The notes beneath the pieces are model-generated. The model made no database searches. It was not told where the DNA came from and worked only from the letters and a program-made list of their open reading frames with translations. DNA of 64,000 bases from the NCBI GenBank assembly GCA_947489665.1, contig CANLEH010000003.1, forward strand, positions 1 through 64,000. The letters are read 5' to 3'. Source of the DNA: an uncultured Roseicyclus sp. GTDB lineage: Bacteria; Pseudomonadota; Alphaproteobacteria; Rhodobacterales; Rhodobacteraceae. Below are positions 17,826 to 28,581 of the stretch, piece after piece. The number at the start of each line of letters is the position of its first letter. Within the stretch, counting starts at the first letter, position 1. The position numbers and the translations under genes are program-made.

Positions 17826-18470
17826 TCAGGCGGATCGAGTGACCGGAAGCGTGTCGAGCGCGTTTTGCGCAGCCTCGAAATAGGCCCCGACATGGGCGCC
17901 GTCGGCGAGCGCGTGGTGCACCTCCAACGTCATGGGCATGGTGTGGCGGTCCCCGTCTTTGGCGATCTTGCCCCAGCCTATGCGGGGGATGCAGTCGTCA
18001 GGGCCGGGCATGGCGTTCGTCAGCGACGTGTAGTCGAGCCACGGCATGCAGGAGAGGTAGGCGAGGTCGTCGCGCTGCCCGGAATTGGCGGACAGGTCGG
18101 TTTGATTGGCCGCCGCGTCGATCAAGGCCCTGGCGGTCGCGTCGAATGACGCGAAGTCGGGGTCGAAGGGAACGTAGGCGTAGTTGAAGCTGCCCGCCGT
18201 GGTGGGGACGGTCATGGACAGGTCCACGGCATCGTGGCGGATGACGGTGTTGCCCCGGAACCGCATGAGGAGTTCGGGCACGGCATGGACGCCCGCACCG
18301 ATGGCGTAGAGGCTCGCGCGGTACGGGGAGACGCCGGTGGGCTTCACCTGCGTCATCAGATGGGTCACGTCGAGGCGGGATGTGACGGCAAAGTGGGGTC
18401 GCGTATATGTGCGGAAGAAATGGAATTGCGCGGCGCGGGGCCAGGTGGCGAGGTCGACGCTATGTTCCAT
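17826..18470 (-). CDS. Type A chloramphenicol acetyltransferase-like protein
   Basis: A 214-residue protein, close to the roughly 219 of CatA enzymes. The N-terminus reads WPRAAQFHFFRTYTRPHF, as in the family, and the catalytic motif HHALADG is near residue 190. CatA uses acetyl-CoA to acetylate chloramphenicol, but chromosomal homologues in environmental bacteria often act on other hydroxyl groups. ATG 18470 overlaps the stop of the upstream secreted-protein gene by one base (TGATG), so the pair is coupled. Confidence 0.85.
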   Translation of the reverse strand: MEHSVDLATWPRAAQFHFFRTYTRPHFAVTSRLDVTHLMTQVKPTGVSPYRASLYAIGAGVHAVPELLMRFRGNTVIRHDAVDLSMTVPTTAGSFNYAYVPFDPDFASFDATARALIDAAANQTDLSANSGQRDDLAYLSCMPWLDYTSLTNAMPGPDDCIPRIGWGKIAKDGDRHTMPMTLEVHHALADGAHVGAYFEAAQNALDTLPVTRSA

Positions 18471-18979
18471 CAGCTTGTCGGCACGACGGTTTCGCAGACC
18501 AATTCCACATCCATGGGCTGCGCGAAGAGGGGGGTGTTGGGGTCGATGGAGCTGTCTTCGACCCAGACATTGTTCACGCAGACATCCTGCGCGTAGTTGC
18601 CGCCGTTGAAGCCGAACCCATCGACCGCACCACAATCGTTGACGGAGCCATTGGCGTTCCACTCCTGATACGAGTTTTCGCTGCGGATGCCGCCGGTGGG
18701 GAAGCGGAGCGTGTCGGTATCAAAGCGGAGGGTCCAGGAAGTCTCGGGTGTCGCATCCCGCATGTTCCAGGAGCCGATGGCAACGCCGTCGAGGAAGCCG
18801 ATGATCTGGAACTTGGTGACATCGGATTCGGTGATGATCCCGGTGTTGAGGTATTCATCCGGAAACTCGATCACGCCTTCCAGGGTGTAGCCATTGGCAC
18901 CGGTCCAGCAGAATTGGAACTGAACCGCATGGGCAGGCGTGGCGGCGAGAAGGGCGAGGAAGGGGAGGGTCAAGCGCAT
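18470..18979 (-). CDS. Secreted protein of unknown function
   Basis: A 169-residue protein with a signal peptide (MRLTLPFLALLAATPAHA) and a beta-rich mature region containing four cysteines (FCWTG, NDCGA, DVCVN, LVCET), enough for two disulfides. The sequence resembles small secreted roseobacter proteins of the PEP-CTERM/VPLPA type in style, but I see no C-terminal sorting helix. It is translationally coupled to the CatA-like gene downstream. Function unknown. Confidence 0.75.
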   Translation of the reverse strand: MRLTLPFLALLAATPAHAVQFQFCWTGANGYTLEGVIEFPDEYLNTGIITESDVTKFQIIGFLDGVAIGSWNMRDATPETSWTLRFDTDTLRFPTGGIRSENSYQEWNANGSVNDCGAVDGFGFNGGNYAQDVCVNNVWVEDSSIDPNTPLFAQPMDVELVCETVVPTS

Positions 18980-19025
18980 GGGAGGAAGGTGGGCTTTGGG
19001 GCGGCTGGGGTCAACCGGGGGAAAG

Positions 19026-19080
19026 CCTGCCTTTCGGGCAAATGGCCCGCCCGCCCTCCCCCATCTGCCCGAAAGGCAGG
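19026..19080. repeat. 15 bp inverted repeat beside the folC stop
   Basis: CCTGCCTTTCGGGCA (19026-19040) and its exact complement (19066-19080) flank 25 C-rich bases. Each arm also contains a short internal TGCC/GGCA pair. It starts one base beyond the folC stop and lacks a T tract. It may be a REP-like element or an RNA 3' end stabiliser. Confidence 0.6.
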
Positions 19081-19081
19081 A

Positions 19082-20350
19082 TCAGCCGTTGGTCTTGAGG
19101 ATTTCACCAGCCAGATAGAGCGAGCCACAGATCAGGATGCGGGCGTGGGGGGTATGGGCGGTGATGGCGGCCAGCGCCGCATCGACGCTTTCGGCGGTGG
19201 TGGCGTTGAGGCCCGCCTGCGTGGCGGCCTTGGCCGTTTCCGTGGCGCTGAGCGTAGCGGTCTGGCCGGGGATGGAGACCGCGGTCAGTGTTTCGGCATG
19301 GGGTTTGAGGGGCGCCATGTAGCCGGTAACGTCCTTGGTGTTGAGCATTCCACAGATCAGGTGGGTGGGGCGCGTCGGCAGCGGGTCGAGCGTGGCGGCA
19401 ATGGCGCGGGCGGCGTGGGGGTTGTGGCCGCCGTCGAGCCACAGCTCGGCCTCAGGCGCGGCCTCTACCAATGGACCCGTGCGCAAGCGCTGCATGCGGG
19501 CGGGCCAGGTGGCGTCCGTCATGGCGGCATCGGAGTTGCCTTGACCCAGAACGCGCAGGGCGGCGATGGCGGTGCCCGCGTTCTGGATCTGATGGGGACC
19601 GGCAAGGGCTGGCATCGGCAGGTCGAGCAGGCCGGTTTCATCCTGATAGATCAGGCGGCCCCGCTCCGTCGTGACGTGGAAGTGCTGACCATGGGCGAAA
19701 ATCGGGGCGGAGAGGCCGCTGGCGCGCGCCTCGATCACCTCAAGCGCTTCGTCCTTTTGCGGGCCGATCACGACGGGGATGCGGGGTTTGATGATGCCCG
19801 CCTTTTCAAAGGCAATGGCGGCGAGCGTGTCACCCAGAAATTGCTGGTGGTCGAGGTCGACAGGAGTGATCACGGTCAGCGCAGGATGGTCGACGACGTT
19901 GGTGGCGTCGACGCGGCCACCCAGACCGACTTCGAGCAGAGTGTAGTCGGCAGGCGTGACGGCGAAGGCTTTGAAGGCGGCGGCGGTGGTGATTTCGAAA
20001 TAGGTGATCGTCTCGGGCCCGTTGGCGCCGAGGCATTCGTCCAGCAAATCGGACAGCGCGTCTTCGTCGATCAGCTCACCGGCGAGGCGGATGCGTTCGT
20101 GGAAGCGCGCGAGGTGCGGGGAGGTGTAGACATGGACCTTGTGCCCCGCGCCCTCCAGCCCTGCGCGGATCATCGCGATGGTGGAGCCTTTGCCGTTTGT
20201 GCCGGCGACGTGGATGACGGGGGGGAGTTTTGTCTGCGGCTCGCCTAGGGCGGTCAGGATGCGGTGCATCCGGTCGAGCGTCAGGTCGATGACCTTGGGG
20301 TGCAGGGTCATCATGCGGTCGAGAAGGGCGTCAGAGCGCGGCTGCGTCAT
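19082..20350 (-). CDS. folC: Bifunctional dihydrofolate/folylpolyglutamate synthase
   Basis: A 422-residue Mur-ligase-family ATPase that adds glutamate to dihydropteroate and extends folate polyglutamates. Seen are the P-loop VAGTNGKGST (about residue 45), the folate-site region (HLARFHERIRL) and the C-terminal ligase motif LDGGHNPHAARA. I start at ATG 20350 because the family N-terminus follows; an upstream in-frame ATG adds 26 non-family residues. It follows accD, as in most Rhodobacterales. Confidence 0.95.
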   Translation of the reverse strand: MTQPRSDALLDRMMTLHPKVIDLTLDRMHRILTALGEPQTKLPPVIHVAGTNGKGSTIAMIRAGLEGAGHKVHVYTSPHLARFHERIRLAGELIDEDALSDLLDECLGANGPETITYFEITTAAAFKAFAVTPADYTLLEVGLGGRVDATNVVDHPALTVITPVDLDHQQFLGDTLAAIAFEKAGIIKPRIPVVIGPQKDEALEVIEARASGLSAPIFAHGQHFHVTTERGRLIYQDETGLLDLPMPALAGPHQIQNAGTAIAALRVLGQGNSDAAMTDATWPARMQRLRTGPLVEAAPEAELWLDGGHNPHAARAIAATLDPLPTRPTHLICGMLNTKDVTGYMAPLKPHAETLTAVSIPGQTATLSATETAKAATQAGLNATTAESVDAALAAITAHTPHARILICGSLYLAGEILKTNG

Positions 20351-20400
20351 GTGCTGTGCCTTGCGGATCGGGACAGTGGCGCTTTTGGCGAGGTCAGATC

Positions 20401-20434
20401 GCCTCCGGCGGGCATTTTCGGGGAACAAAGATGG
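20401..20434 (+). repeat. Copy of a Rhodobacterales intergenic motif (GGCGGG-ATTTT-GAACAA type)
   Basis: Between accD and folC lies CTCCGGCGGGCATTTT followed by GGGGAACAAAGATGG. It resembles the block at 26330-26363 and, from memory, a short motif scattered between genes in many roseobacter genomes. Its function is unknown. Confidence 0.4.
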
Positions 20435-20452
20435 GCGCGGCGCACCCGGATC

Positions 20453-21433
20453 TCAGGCGCGATCCCCCTCGGCGGAGGTCTCATCACCTTGGGTGTCGGG
20501 CGCGATTTCCTCGGCCTGCGGTGTGGCGGCTTCGGTTGTCTCGTCCTCGGCCTGCGGCGCGGGCAGGTCACCTTTGACCGGGGGCGTTTCGCCCATGAGC
20601 ATCCGCACGATGGAGATCAGCTCATCCCGCATCTCGCCGCGCGGCGTGACGCGGTCGAGCATGCCATGATCGAGCAGGTATTCGGAGCGCTGGAAGCCTT
20701 CGGGCAGGGTTTCGCGGATCGTCTGTTCGATCACGCGGGGGCCTGCGAAACAGATGAGCGCGTTCGGTTCGGCAATCTGGACATCACCCAACATGGCGTA
20801 GGAGGCGGTGACGCCGCCGGTTGTGGGATGGGTGAGCACGACGATGTAGGGCAGGTTCGCCTCTTTCAGCATTTGCACCGCCACGGTGGTGCGCGGCATT
20901 TGCATGAGGCTGAGGATGCCCTCCTGCATCCGCGCGCCACCGGCGGCGGAGAAGAGGATCAGCGGGCGCTTGAGTTGCACGGCGCGCTCAGCCGCCGCGA
21001 TGATCGCGTTGCCGACATACATTCCCATGGAGCCGCCCATGAAGCTGAAATCCTGCGCGGCCGCGACGATGGGCGTGCGGCCGATTTCGCCTTGGGCGAC
21101 CAGCATCGCCTCGGATTCGGCGGTTTGGGTGCGGGCGGCCTTCATCCGATCGGGGTAGCGCTTTTGATCGCGGAATTTCAGCGGGTCTGCCAGCGGCTCT
21201 GGCACGTCGATCTCGGTGAAGATGCCGTTGTCAAACAGCGCCTCGAACCGTTCGCGCGGGCGCAGGGCCATGTGGTGGCCGCAGTTTGTGCAGACGTTCA
21301 GGTTTTCGCTGAGCTCCCGATGAAACAGCATCGTGCCGCATTCGGAGCATTTGGACCACAGGTTCTCAGGCGTCTCGCGGCGCGAGAAGATCGAGTTGAT
21401 CCGGGGACGGACGTAGTTGGTGATCCAGTTCAT
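20453..21433 (-). CDS. accD: Acetyl-CoA carboxylase carboxyltransferase subunit beta
   Basis: A 326-residue subunit that, with AccA, transfers carboxyl from carboxybiotin to acetyl-CoA for fatty acid synthesis. The N-terminal zinc ribbon has four Cys (CSECG and CTNCG, about residues 29-51), and the crotonase-like core includes FMGGSMG and SAAGGARMQEG. The last 40 residues form an acidic Ala/Glu-rich tail that is probably disordered. folC follows on the same strand about 100 bases downstream. Confidence 0.97.
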   Translation of the reverse strand: MNWITNYVRPRINSIFSRRETPENLWSKCSECGTMLFHRELSENLNVCTNCGHHMALRPRERFEALFDNGIFTEIDVPEPLADPLKFRDQKRYPDRMKAARTQTAESEAMLVAQGEIGRTPIVAAAQDFSFMGGSMGMYVGNAIIAAAERAVQLKRPLILFSAAGGARMQEGILSLMQMPRTTVAVQMLKEANLPYIVVLTHPTTGGVTASYAMLGDVQIAEPNALICFAGPRVIEQTIRETLPEGFQRSEYLLDHGMLDRVTPRGEMRDELISIVRMLMGETPPVKGDLPAPQAEDETTEAATPQAEEIAPDTQGDETSAEGDRA

Positions 21434-21507
21434 ATGCGCCTCAGCCGTGTGGTGTGAGCTTCAAGCCCAGATATTGTGGCGTGCAAGGAAATGCAAATGG
21501 GGAAGGG

Positions 21508-22392
21508 TCAGGGGAAACGTGTCACTGCCAGGCGGATCAGGATCCAAGTCACCACTGTGGTGCCCATGTCGAGCAGGATCAGGGGGCGGATCTCGGGCGA
21601 GGCGGGGTCGAGTCGCGCTGTGAAGAGGGCGAGGCCCGACAGCGGGCCGTCCATCGCAACGATCAGGATCGCCACGGTGTTGTTGGCGAAGTGAAAACCC
21701 CAGGCCGCGCCAAGCGAGCCGGTTTTGGCGGTGAGATCGGCGGCGAGCAGACCGAAGAGCGTGGCGGCGGCGACGATATAGATGGCGTTGTCGCCCATGA
21801 TCTCGGGCTGCCAATGCAGGACCCCGAAGAAGAGGGCAGGCAGGACCATCCAGATCCATGTGGCGCGGAAGCGCGCGGCAAGTTGTTGCTGGATGTAGCC
21901 GCGAAACAGGATCTCTTCCGCGCCGGTTTGCAGCAGGACGCCCACAAGGGCGAGCGGCAGGAAGGACAGCCAGATGGCGCGGTCGAGGTTGGGCGCGATC
22001 TCCACGTCATTGGGGATCAGGAAAGACAGGGCATAGGCCGCGCCGCAGACCAGCATGGCGATCAGGAAATGGCGCAGGGTGCGTGGAAGCGGACCGAACA
22101 GGGTTCTGATCCGGCGTCCGTGGAAGAGTATGACCGCAAGCATCGGCCCGACGGCCATGCCGATGAAAGTGGCCAGCAACAGAAGCGTGCCGGTGGGGCC
22201 GGTGGCCTCGACCATCTCGACCATCCAGCGTTCGGCATTTTCGGGGCCTGCGACCACGAAGACGCCGCCAAACACAAGGCCGACGCCCACGGCATAGACC
22301 AGGGCGACAATCAGGATGCCAAGGAGAAGTCGCCAGAGGTCCGGTTTGATCCGCGCAGGCGCGATATAGGTTTCGTGGGCGAGGTACTGCAT
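21508..22392 (-). CDS. CPBP-family intramembrane metalloprotease
   Basis: A 294-residue membrane protein with about eight hydrophobic segments. The ABI/CPBP motifs are present: [17 protein letters not shown] and the third motif WGFHFANN, giving the Glu-Glu-Arg and two His/Asn zinc ligands of this intramembrane protease family. Start is uncertain: ATG 22392 has a nearby AGG, while ATG 22410 adds six residues. It is divergent from ilvD. Substrate unknown. Confidence 0.87.
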   Translation of the reverse strand: MQYLAHETYIAPARIKPDLWRLLLGILIVALVYAVGVGLVFGGVFVVAGPENAERWMVEMVEATGPTGTLLLLATFIGMAVGPMLAVILFHGRRIRTLFGPLPRTLRHFLIAMLVCGAAYALSFLIPNDVEIAPNLDRAIWLSFLPLALVGVLLQTGAEEILFRGYIQQQLAARFRATWIWMVLPALFFGVLHWQPEIMGDNAIYIVAAATLFGLLAADLTAKTGSLGAAWGFHFANNTVAILIVAMDGPLSGLALFTARLDPASPEIRPLILLDMGTTVVTWILIRLAVTRFP

Positions 22393-22458
22393 CGGGCCTG
22401 CCGTTATCATTGGTGTTTTCACGATCCTACGCCGGGCGCGCGTCGCCTTCAATGGCGC

Positions 22459-22487
22459 TTGTGTGCCTGCGGCGGGGCGTCTATTCC
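22459..22487 (+). promoter_or_regulatory. Probable ilvD promoter
   Basis: -35 TTGTGT (22459-22464), 17-base spacer, -10 TATTCC (22482-22487). Initiation near 22494 gives a leader of about 30 bases, too short for a peptide attenuator or T-box. The form resembles the rimP and argG promoters. Confidence 0.45.
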
Positions 22488-22523
22488 ACAGAGAAATTCA
22501 GATCAGGGAGCGGGAGACCAGCC

Positions 22524-24287
22524 ATGTTGCAGAACCGGCCAGACAAATCGAAACTGCCAAGCCGCCATGTGACGGAAGGCCCGGAGCGCGCGCCGCACCG
22601 GTCGTATTTCTATGCGATGGACATCACGGAAGAGCAGATCGCGCAGCCGTTTGTGGGTGTGGCAACATGCTGGAACGAGGCCGCGCCTTGTAACATCGCG
22701 CTGAACTGGCAAGCGCAGTCGGCCAAGGCGGGCGTTTTGAACGCCAATGGCACGCCGCGCGAATTCACGACGATCACCGTCACGGACGGGATCGCGATGG
22801 GGCATGAGGGGATGCGGTCCTCGCTCGCTTCACGCGATGCGATTGCGGATACGGTTGAGCTGACGATGCGCGGGCATTGCTATGACGCGCTGGTCGGGCT
22901 TGCGGGCTGTGACAAGAGCTTGCCGGGGATGATGATGGCTATGGTGCGGCTGAACGTGCCGTCGGTCTTCATGTACGGTGGTACGATCCTGCCGGGCAAA
23001 GTGCCGGAAGGCGCGGATGTGCCGGAAGAATTCGCCAAGCGCGACCTGACGGTTCAGGACATGTTCGAGGCGGTGGGCAAGTACCAGTCGGGCGATCTGA
23101 GCGATGCGGCCTTGGCGGTGTTGGAGCGGGTGGCTTGCCCGAGCGCGGGCGCGTGTGGTGGGCAGTTCACGGCCAATACAATGGCCTGTGTGTCCGAGGC
23201 GATTGGTCTGGCGCTGCTGAACTCATCCGGCATGCCTGCGCCCTATGAGGGGCGTAAGGAATATGGTGAGGCCTCGGGCCGGGCCGTGATGACCCTGCTG
23301 GAGAAGAACATCCGCGCGCGGGACGTGGTGACACGCAAAGCGCTGGAAAATGCAGCGCGAGTGGTGGCGTGTACCGGGGGGTCGACCAATGCCGGGCTGC
23401 ACTTGCCTGCGATTGCCCATGAGGCGGGGATCGACTTTGACCTGTTTGATGTCTGCGACATCTTCAAGGACACGCCCTACTTCGTCGATATGAAGCCGGG
23501 CGGGCAATATGTAGCCAAGGACCTGTTTGAGGTTGGTGGTGTGCCGGTTGTGATGAAGGAGCTTCTGAAAGAGGGGCTTCTGCACGGCGATTGCCTGACG
23601 GCGTCGGGTGAGACGATGGAAGAGGCGCTGGACAAGATCCAGGGCGAGCCGGACGGGCGTGTGGTTCACACCGTTCAGAACCCGATCACCAAGACGGGCG
23701 GCGTTGTCGGCCTGCGCGGGAACCTCGCGCCCGAGGGCGCCATCGTGAAGGTCGCGGGCATGAGCGAAGACCAGCAGGTTTTCACTGGCCCGGCGCGCGT
23801 GTTCGAATGCGAGGAAGATGCGTTCGAGGCCGTGAAGGCGCGCGCCTATGAGGCGGGCGAAGTGATCGTGATCCGCAACGAAGGGCCTAAGGGCGGGCCG
23901 GGGATGCGGGAGATGTTGGCGACAACGGCGGCCCTGTCCGGCCAAGGCATGGGCAAGAAGGTGGCGCTCATCACCGACGGCCGCTTCTCGGGCGCGACGC
24001 GGGGGTTCTGCGTGGGCCATGTGGGGCCGGAGGCCGCGGTCGCCGGGCCAATCGGGCTTTTGCAGAACGGCGACATGATCACGATCAACGCGATCACGGG
24101 CGAGCTTTCGGTGGCGTTGTCCGACGAAGAACTGGCCGCGCGCAAAGCCAATTGGGCGGGCCCGCGTGAGACGATCTATGCCTCGGGCGTGCTGTGGAAA
24201 TATGCGCAACTGGTGGGTGAGGCGCGCTACGGCGCGGTCACGCATCCCGGTGCGGCTAAGGAAAAGCACGTATATGCGGATCTGTGA
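22524..24287 (+). CDS. ilvD: Dihydroxy-acid dehydratase
   Basis: A 587-residue iron-sulfur enzyme making 2-keto acids in valine, leucine and isoleucine synthesis. Cluster and substrate motifs are present: [26 protein letters not shown] and [12 protein letters not shown], with [10 protein letters not shown] near the C-terminus. ATG 22524 follows a purine-rich GGGAGCGGGAGA segment. Its 3' end overlaps the next gene by 14 bases. The other branched-chain genes here (ilvA, ilvE) are at distant sites. Confidence 0.97.
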   Translation: MLQNRPDKSKLPSRHVTEGPERAPHRSYFYAMDITEEQIAQPFVGVATCWNEAAPCNIALNWQAQSAKAGVLNANGTPREFTTITVTDGIAMGHEGMRSSLASRDAIADTVELTMRGHCYDALVGLAGCDKSLPGMMMAMVRLNVPSVFMYGGTILPGKVPEGADVPEEFAKRDLTVQDMFEAVGKYQSGDLSDAALAVLERVACPSAGACGGQFTANTMACVSEAIGLALLNSSGMPAPYEGRKEYGEASGRAVMTLLEKNIRARDVVTRKALENAARVVACTGGSTNAGLHLPAIAHEAGIDFDLFDVCDIFKDTPYFVDMKPGGQYVAKDLFEVGGVPVVMKELLKEGLLHGDCLTASGETMEEALDKIQGEPDGRVVHTVQNPITKTGGVVGLRGNLAPEGAIVKVAGMSEDQQVFTGPARVFECEEDAFEAVKARAYEAGEVIVIRNEGPKGGPGMREMLATTAALSGQGMGKKVALITDGRFSGATRGFCVGHVGPEAAVAGPIGLLQNGDMITINAITGELSVALSDEELAARKANWAGPRETIYASGVLWKYAQLVGEARYGAVTHPGAAKEKHVYADL

Positions 24288-25002
24288 GGCGCTGCGGATT
24301 GCAGCCCTTCTCGGGTCTTCTACCTTCCTCGCCGCGTGTGTGAGCCTTGGGGGCGGTGGCGATGCCGCCCCGCGTGAGGTGCAGGTCACGGCGGACGCTG
24401 TGACGATCACGGGGCCGCGGGGCTTTTGTGTCGATCCAAGCTCCACCCGGAGCGAGGGCGATACGGGATTTGTCCTACTGGGGAATTGCGCTGCGATTTC
24501 GGGGCGCGCCCGCGCGGCGCAGCCCGACGTACCGGCGGTGCTGACGGCGGCGGTCGCGGCACGCTCAGCGGATGGGGGAAGCCTGACAGGCAATCTGGAC
24601 GCGCTGGACGGCTTCTTTCGCTCGGATGCCGGGCGCGGCCTTCTGAGCCGGTCGGCCGACCCTGACAGCGTGACGATCCTTGAGACCCGGGTGGCAGGGC
24701 AGATGTTCCTGCTGCATGCGCGCGACACAAGTGCCGGTGCGGTGGCGGGCGTGGCGCAGGATTACTGGCGCGCCTACATGGATCTGGGCCCGCGCCTGGC
24801 GACGCTTTCGGTTCTGGCGCTGGCCGATCAGGGCGTGAGCGACCAGGATGCGTTGGCCACCCTGACGGCCTTTGCCGGGGCCGTGCAGTCGGCCAATTCG
24901 GGCTTTGCCGCAGGCGCAAACGCGGCAGACCTGCCACAGGCGGACACACAAGGCGGCGGAGGCCTCTTTCAAGGCGGCCTGTTTCAGCGGATATTCCGGT
25001 AA
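24274..25002 (+). CDS. Lipoprotein of unknown function
   Basis: A 242-residue protein with a lipoprotein signal ([11 protein letters not shown], Cys at about residue 19). The mature part has [26 protein letters not shown], a pattern I associate with alphaproteobacterial envelope lipoproteins, then a mainly helical region and a Gly/Phe-rich tail. It overlaps the ilvD end by 14 bases, so it is probably co-expressed by read-through. No function can be assigned. Confidence 0.75.
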   Translation: MRICEALRIAALLGSSTFLAACVSLGGGGDAAPREVQVTADAVTITGPRGFCVDPSSTRSEGDTGFVLLGNCAAISGRARAAQPDVPAVLTAAVAARSADGGSLTGNLDALDGFFRSDAGRGLLSRSADPDSVTILETRVAGQMFLLHARDTSAGAVAGVAQDYWRAYMDLGPRLATLSVLALADQGVSDQDALATLTAFAGAVQSANSGFAAGANAADLPQADTQGGGGLFQGGLFQRIFR

Positions 25003-25019
25003 CCGTCTGCCAAGAGAAA

Positions 25020-25033
25020 CCTGCTATAGCAGG
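25020..25033. promoter_or_regulatory. Perfect 14 bp palindrome with extended -10
   Basis: CCTGCTATAGCAGG is fully self-complementary and contains TGCTATAG, an extended -10-like element. It lies 36 bases before ATG 25070, so it may be an operator over the promoter of the two following genes. Confidence 0.45.
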
Positions 25034-25069
25034 GCCAGGCTGCGGGTGTGGGTGCGAAGGATGAGCGGA

Positions 25070-25846
25070 ATGGGTCAGGATTTTCCCGGAATGTTTGGTG
25101 GTTTTGGCCTAGGCCAGACCCTCAAGCGCTGGCAACGCGCCTTGCGCGTCCCAAAGGATCTGCCAAGTTCCGAGTTGAACCGGATGGCCGGTGATATTCG
25201 CGGATTGCGCGACCGACTGGACGTGATGTCGGCGCAGGCGCGCTCGGAATTGCGGGCGCGCAAGGCCTCGGACACAGACGGGATTGAGCGGCCCGATCAA
25301 TGCGACTGGGCGGTGCGCCCGGCCCCCTGGACGTCCGAGATGCGCCCGCGCGGCGTTGTCGGGTTAAGCTCGCCCCAGCCTCTGCCGGGTGGGATCACCG
25401 TGTTTCACGACGCCACCCATGCCGATTTCAGCCTTGTACAAGATCGCGCGCCGATGTGGGTCGAGGGATCACAATTCGGGTTGGTTCTGGAAGTGTATCG
25501 GTCGGACGGATCCTTCATCTCCTTCGTTCAGGACCTGCCGGGGGAGGCGCTGGTTGGCCTGACGCGCAACCATTTCATCGCCATCAGGCTGGTGGCCGAG
25601 CGCGAGCAGCCCGTTGAGATCTACGCGCGCCTGAATGTGCAGCACGGTCCAAACGTGGAACAGATCGTGCGGCAGGTGGAATTTGACGGCACAAATGGCG
25701 TGGCGGAATTCGATCTGGCCTATTCCAAGATCAATGAAAAGCGGCTTGAGAAGGCCTGGCTTGATCTGATCATAGAGGGACCGAAGATGACCCGCATCGC
25801 CTTGTGGGACATGGCCCTGTTGCGCGCACCGCGCGCTGATTTCTAG
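25070..25846 (+). CDS. Rhodobacterales-restricted protein of unknown function (possibly DUF6478)
   Basis: A 258-residue protein without signal peptide or membrane segment. The N-terminal 60 residues are basic and helical (KRWQRALRVPKDL, RGLRDRLDVMSAQ). The rest is mixed alpha/beta with many aromatic residues (WAVRPAPWTSEMRP, FSLVQDRAPMW). ATG 25070 is chosen because AAGG lies nine bases upstream; ATG 25061 directly abuts it. I think it belongs to DUF6478 but recall this only weakly. It pairs with the small gene at 25867. Confidence 0.65.
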   Translation: MGQDFPGMFGGFGLGQTLKRWQRALRVPKDLPSSELNRMAGDIRGLRDRLDVMSAQARSELRARKASDTDGIERPDQCDWAVRPAPWTSEMRPRGVVGLSSPQPLPGGITVFHDATHADFSLVQDRAPMWVEGSQFGLVLEVYRSDGSFISFVQDLPGEALVGLTRNHFIAIRLVAEREQPVEIYARLNVQHGPNVEQIVRQVEFDGTNGVAEFDLAYSKINEKRLEKAWLDLIIEGPKMTRIALWDMALLRAPRADF

Positions 25847-25866
25847 CGCCTTTGGGGGGATTGAGC

Positions 25867-26238
25867 ATGGCTGAGAGTTTGGTTTGCACCGCACTTCAGG
25901 GTGGCCGGTACGAAGGCGTTCTGACGGGCGCCACACAGACCGAGATTGAAGCGCTTCATCGCGGCAAGATCATCGGGATCGCGCAACTGGCCCCGCATCC
26001 GGGAGAAGAGGGGGCGGTGGCCGTGTCGCTGGACCTGCCCATCGACGTGATCAGCGATGGGGTGCAGGTGGTCGGGCTGCGGTCGACGGCATCGGGTGAG
26101 GTTCTGGACCGGGTCACGCTGATGGCGGGATCTGCGCTGGATGAAGACATACGGGGCGAAATGGCCTTGCTGCGGGACGAACTGGAAATGCTGAAACGCG
26201 CGTTTCGCCGCCATTGTGCCGAGACGGGTCAGGATTGA
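25867..26238 (+). CDS. Conserved small protein of unknown function
   Basis: A 123-residue soluble protein. The first 85 residues are beta-rich (GRYEGVLTGA, VAVSLDLPIDVISDGVQV), and the last 35 form an amphipathic helix (MALLRDELEMLKRAFRRH) that could be a coiled coil. A GGGGG-rich site precedes ATG. It follows the 25070 gene by 20 bases and is probably co-transcribed. Not recognised. Confidence 0.65.
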   Translation: MAESLVCTALQGGRYEGVLTGATQTEIEALHRGKIIGIAQLAPHPGEEGAVAVSLDLPIDVISDGVQVVGLRSTASGEVLDRVTLMAGSALDEDIRGEMALLRDELEMLKRAFRRHCAETGQD

Positions 26239-26247
26239 TCCTTATCC

Positions 26248-26363
26248 AGCGGCGCGCCTTCGGCGCATTGTCTTTGGTTTTTGGGGGGCGCTGCCCCCTA
26301 GGCGTCTTTTCCCCAGGAAAAGATCGCCATCCCCCCGAGGTATTTCTGAAACAAGGAAGACGG
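26248..26363. repeat. Composite intergenic repeat: two hairpins plus the GAGG-TATTT block
   Basis: The 203-base gap before fadH holds a hairpin GCGCC-TTC-GGCGC (near 26253-26266), a second hairpin GGGGGC-GCT-GCCCCC (near 26284-26298), and then CCCCCCGAGGTATTTC with AACAAGGAAGA up to about 26361. From memory this arrangement recurs in many Rhodobacterales genomes, at gene ends. It resembles the shorter copy at 20401-20434. Confidence 0.45.
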
Positions 26364-26372
26364 GGCGTGTGA

Positions 26373-28475
<2,103 letters not shown>

Positions 28476-28529
28476 CACTTTTTCAACGAGTGGTGAAACC
28501 TTTGGCGCTGTCCTTGCGTGACTGTGAAT

Positions 28530-28553
28530 AAGCCGGCCGATCGGCGGGCTTTT
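28530..28553 (+). terminator. Terminator after fadH
   Basis: AAGCC (28530-28534) pairs with GGCTT (28547-28551) and GCCG with CGGC inside, with one G-G mismatch. TTTT ends the structure. The next gene starts only 28 bases later, so its promoter must overlap or precede this hairpin. Confidence 0.6.
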
Positions 28554-28581
28554 CACATGATTGAATCCAAAGGACTGACCC

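Noticed and set aside
18407-20248. Plus-strand frame of about 610 codons across catA-like gene, secreted gene and folC
   Set aside because: It is Gly/Arg-rich shadow sequence opposite three supported genes.
22393-22523. T-box, riboswitch or leader peptide before ilvD
   Set aside because: The likely leader is about 30 bases, with no Leu/Val/Ile-rich frame and no terminator.
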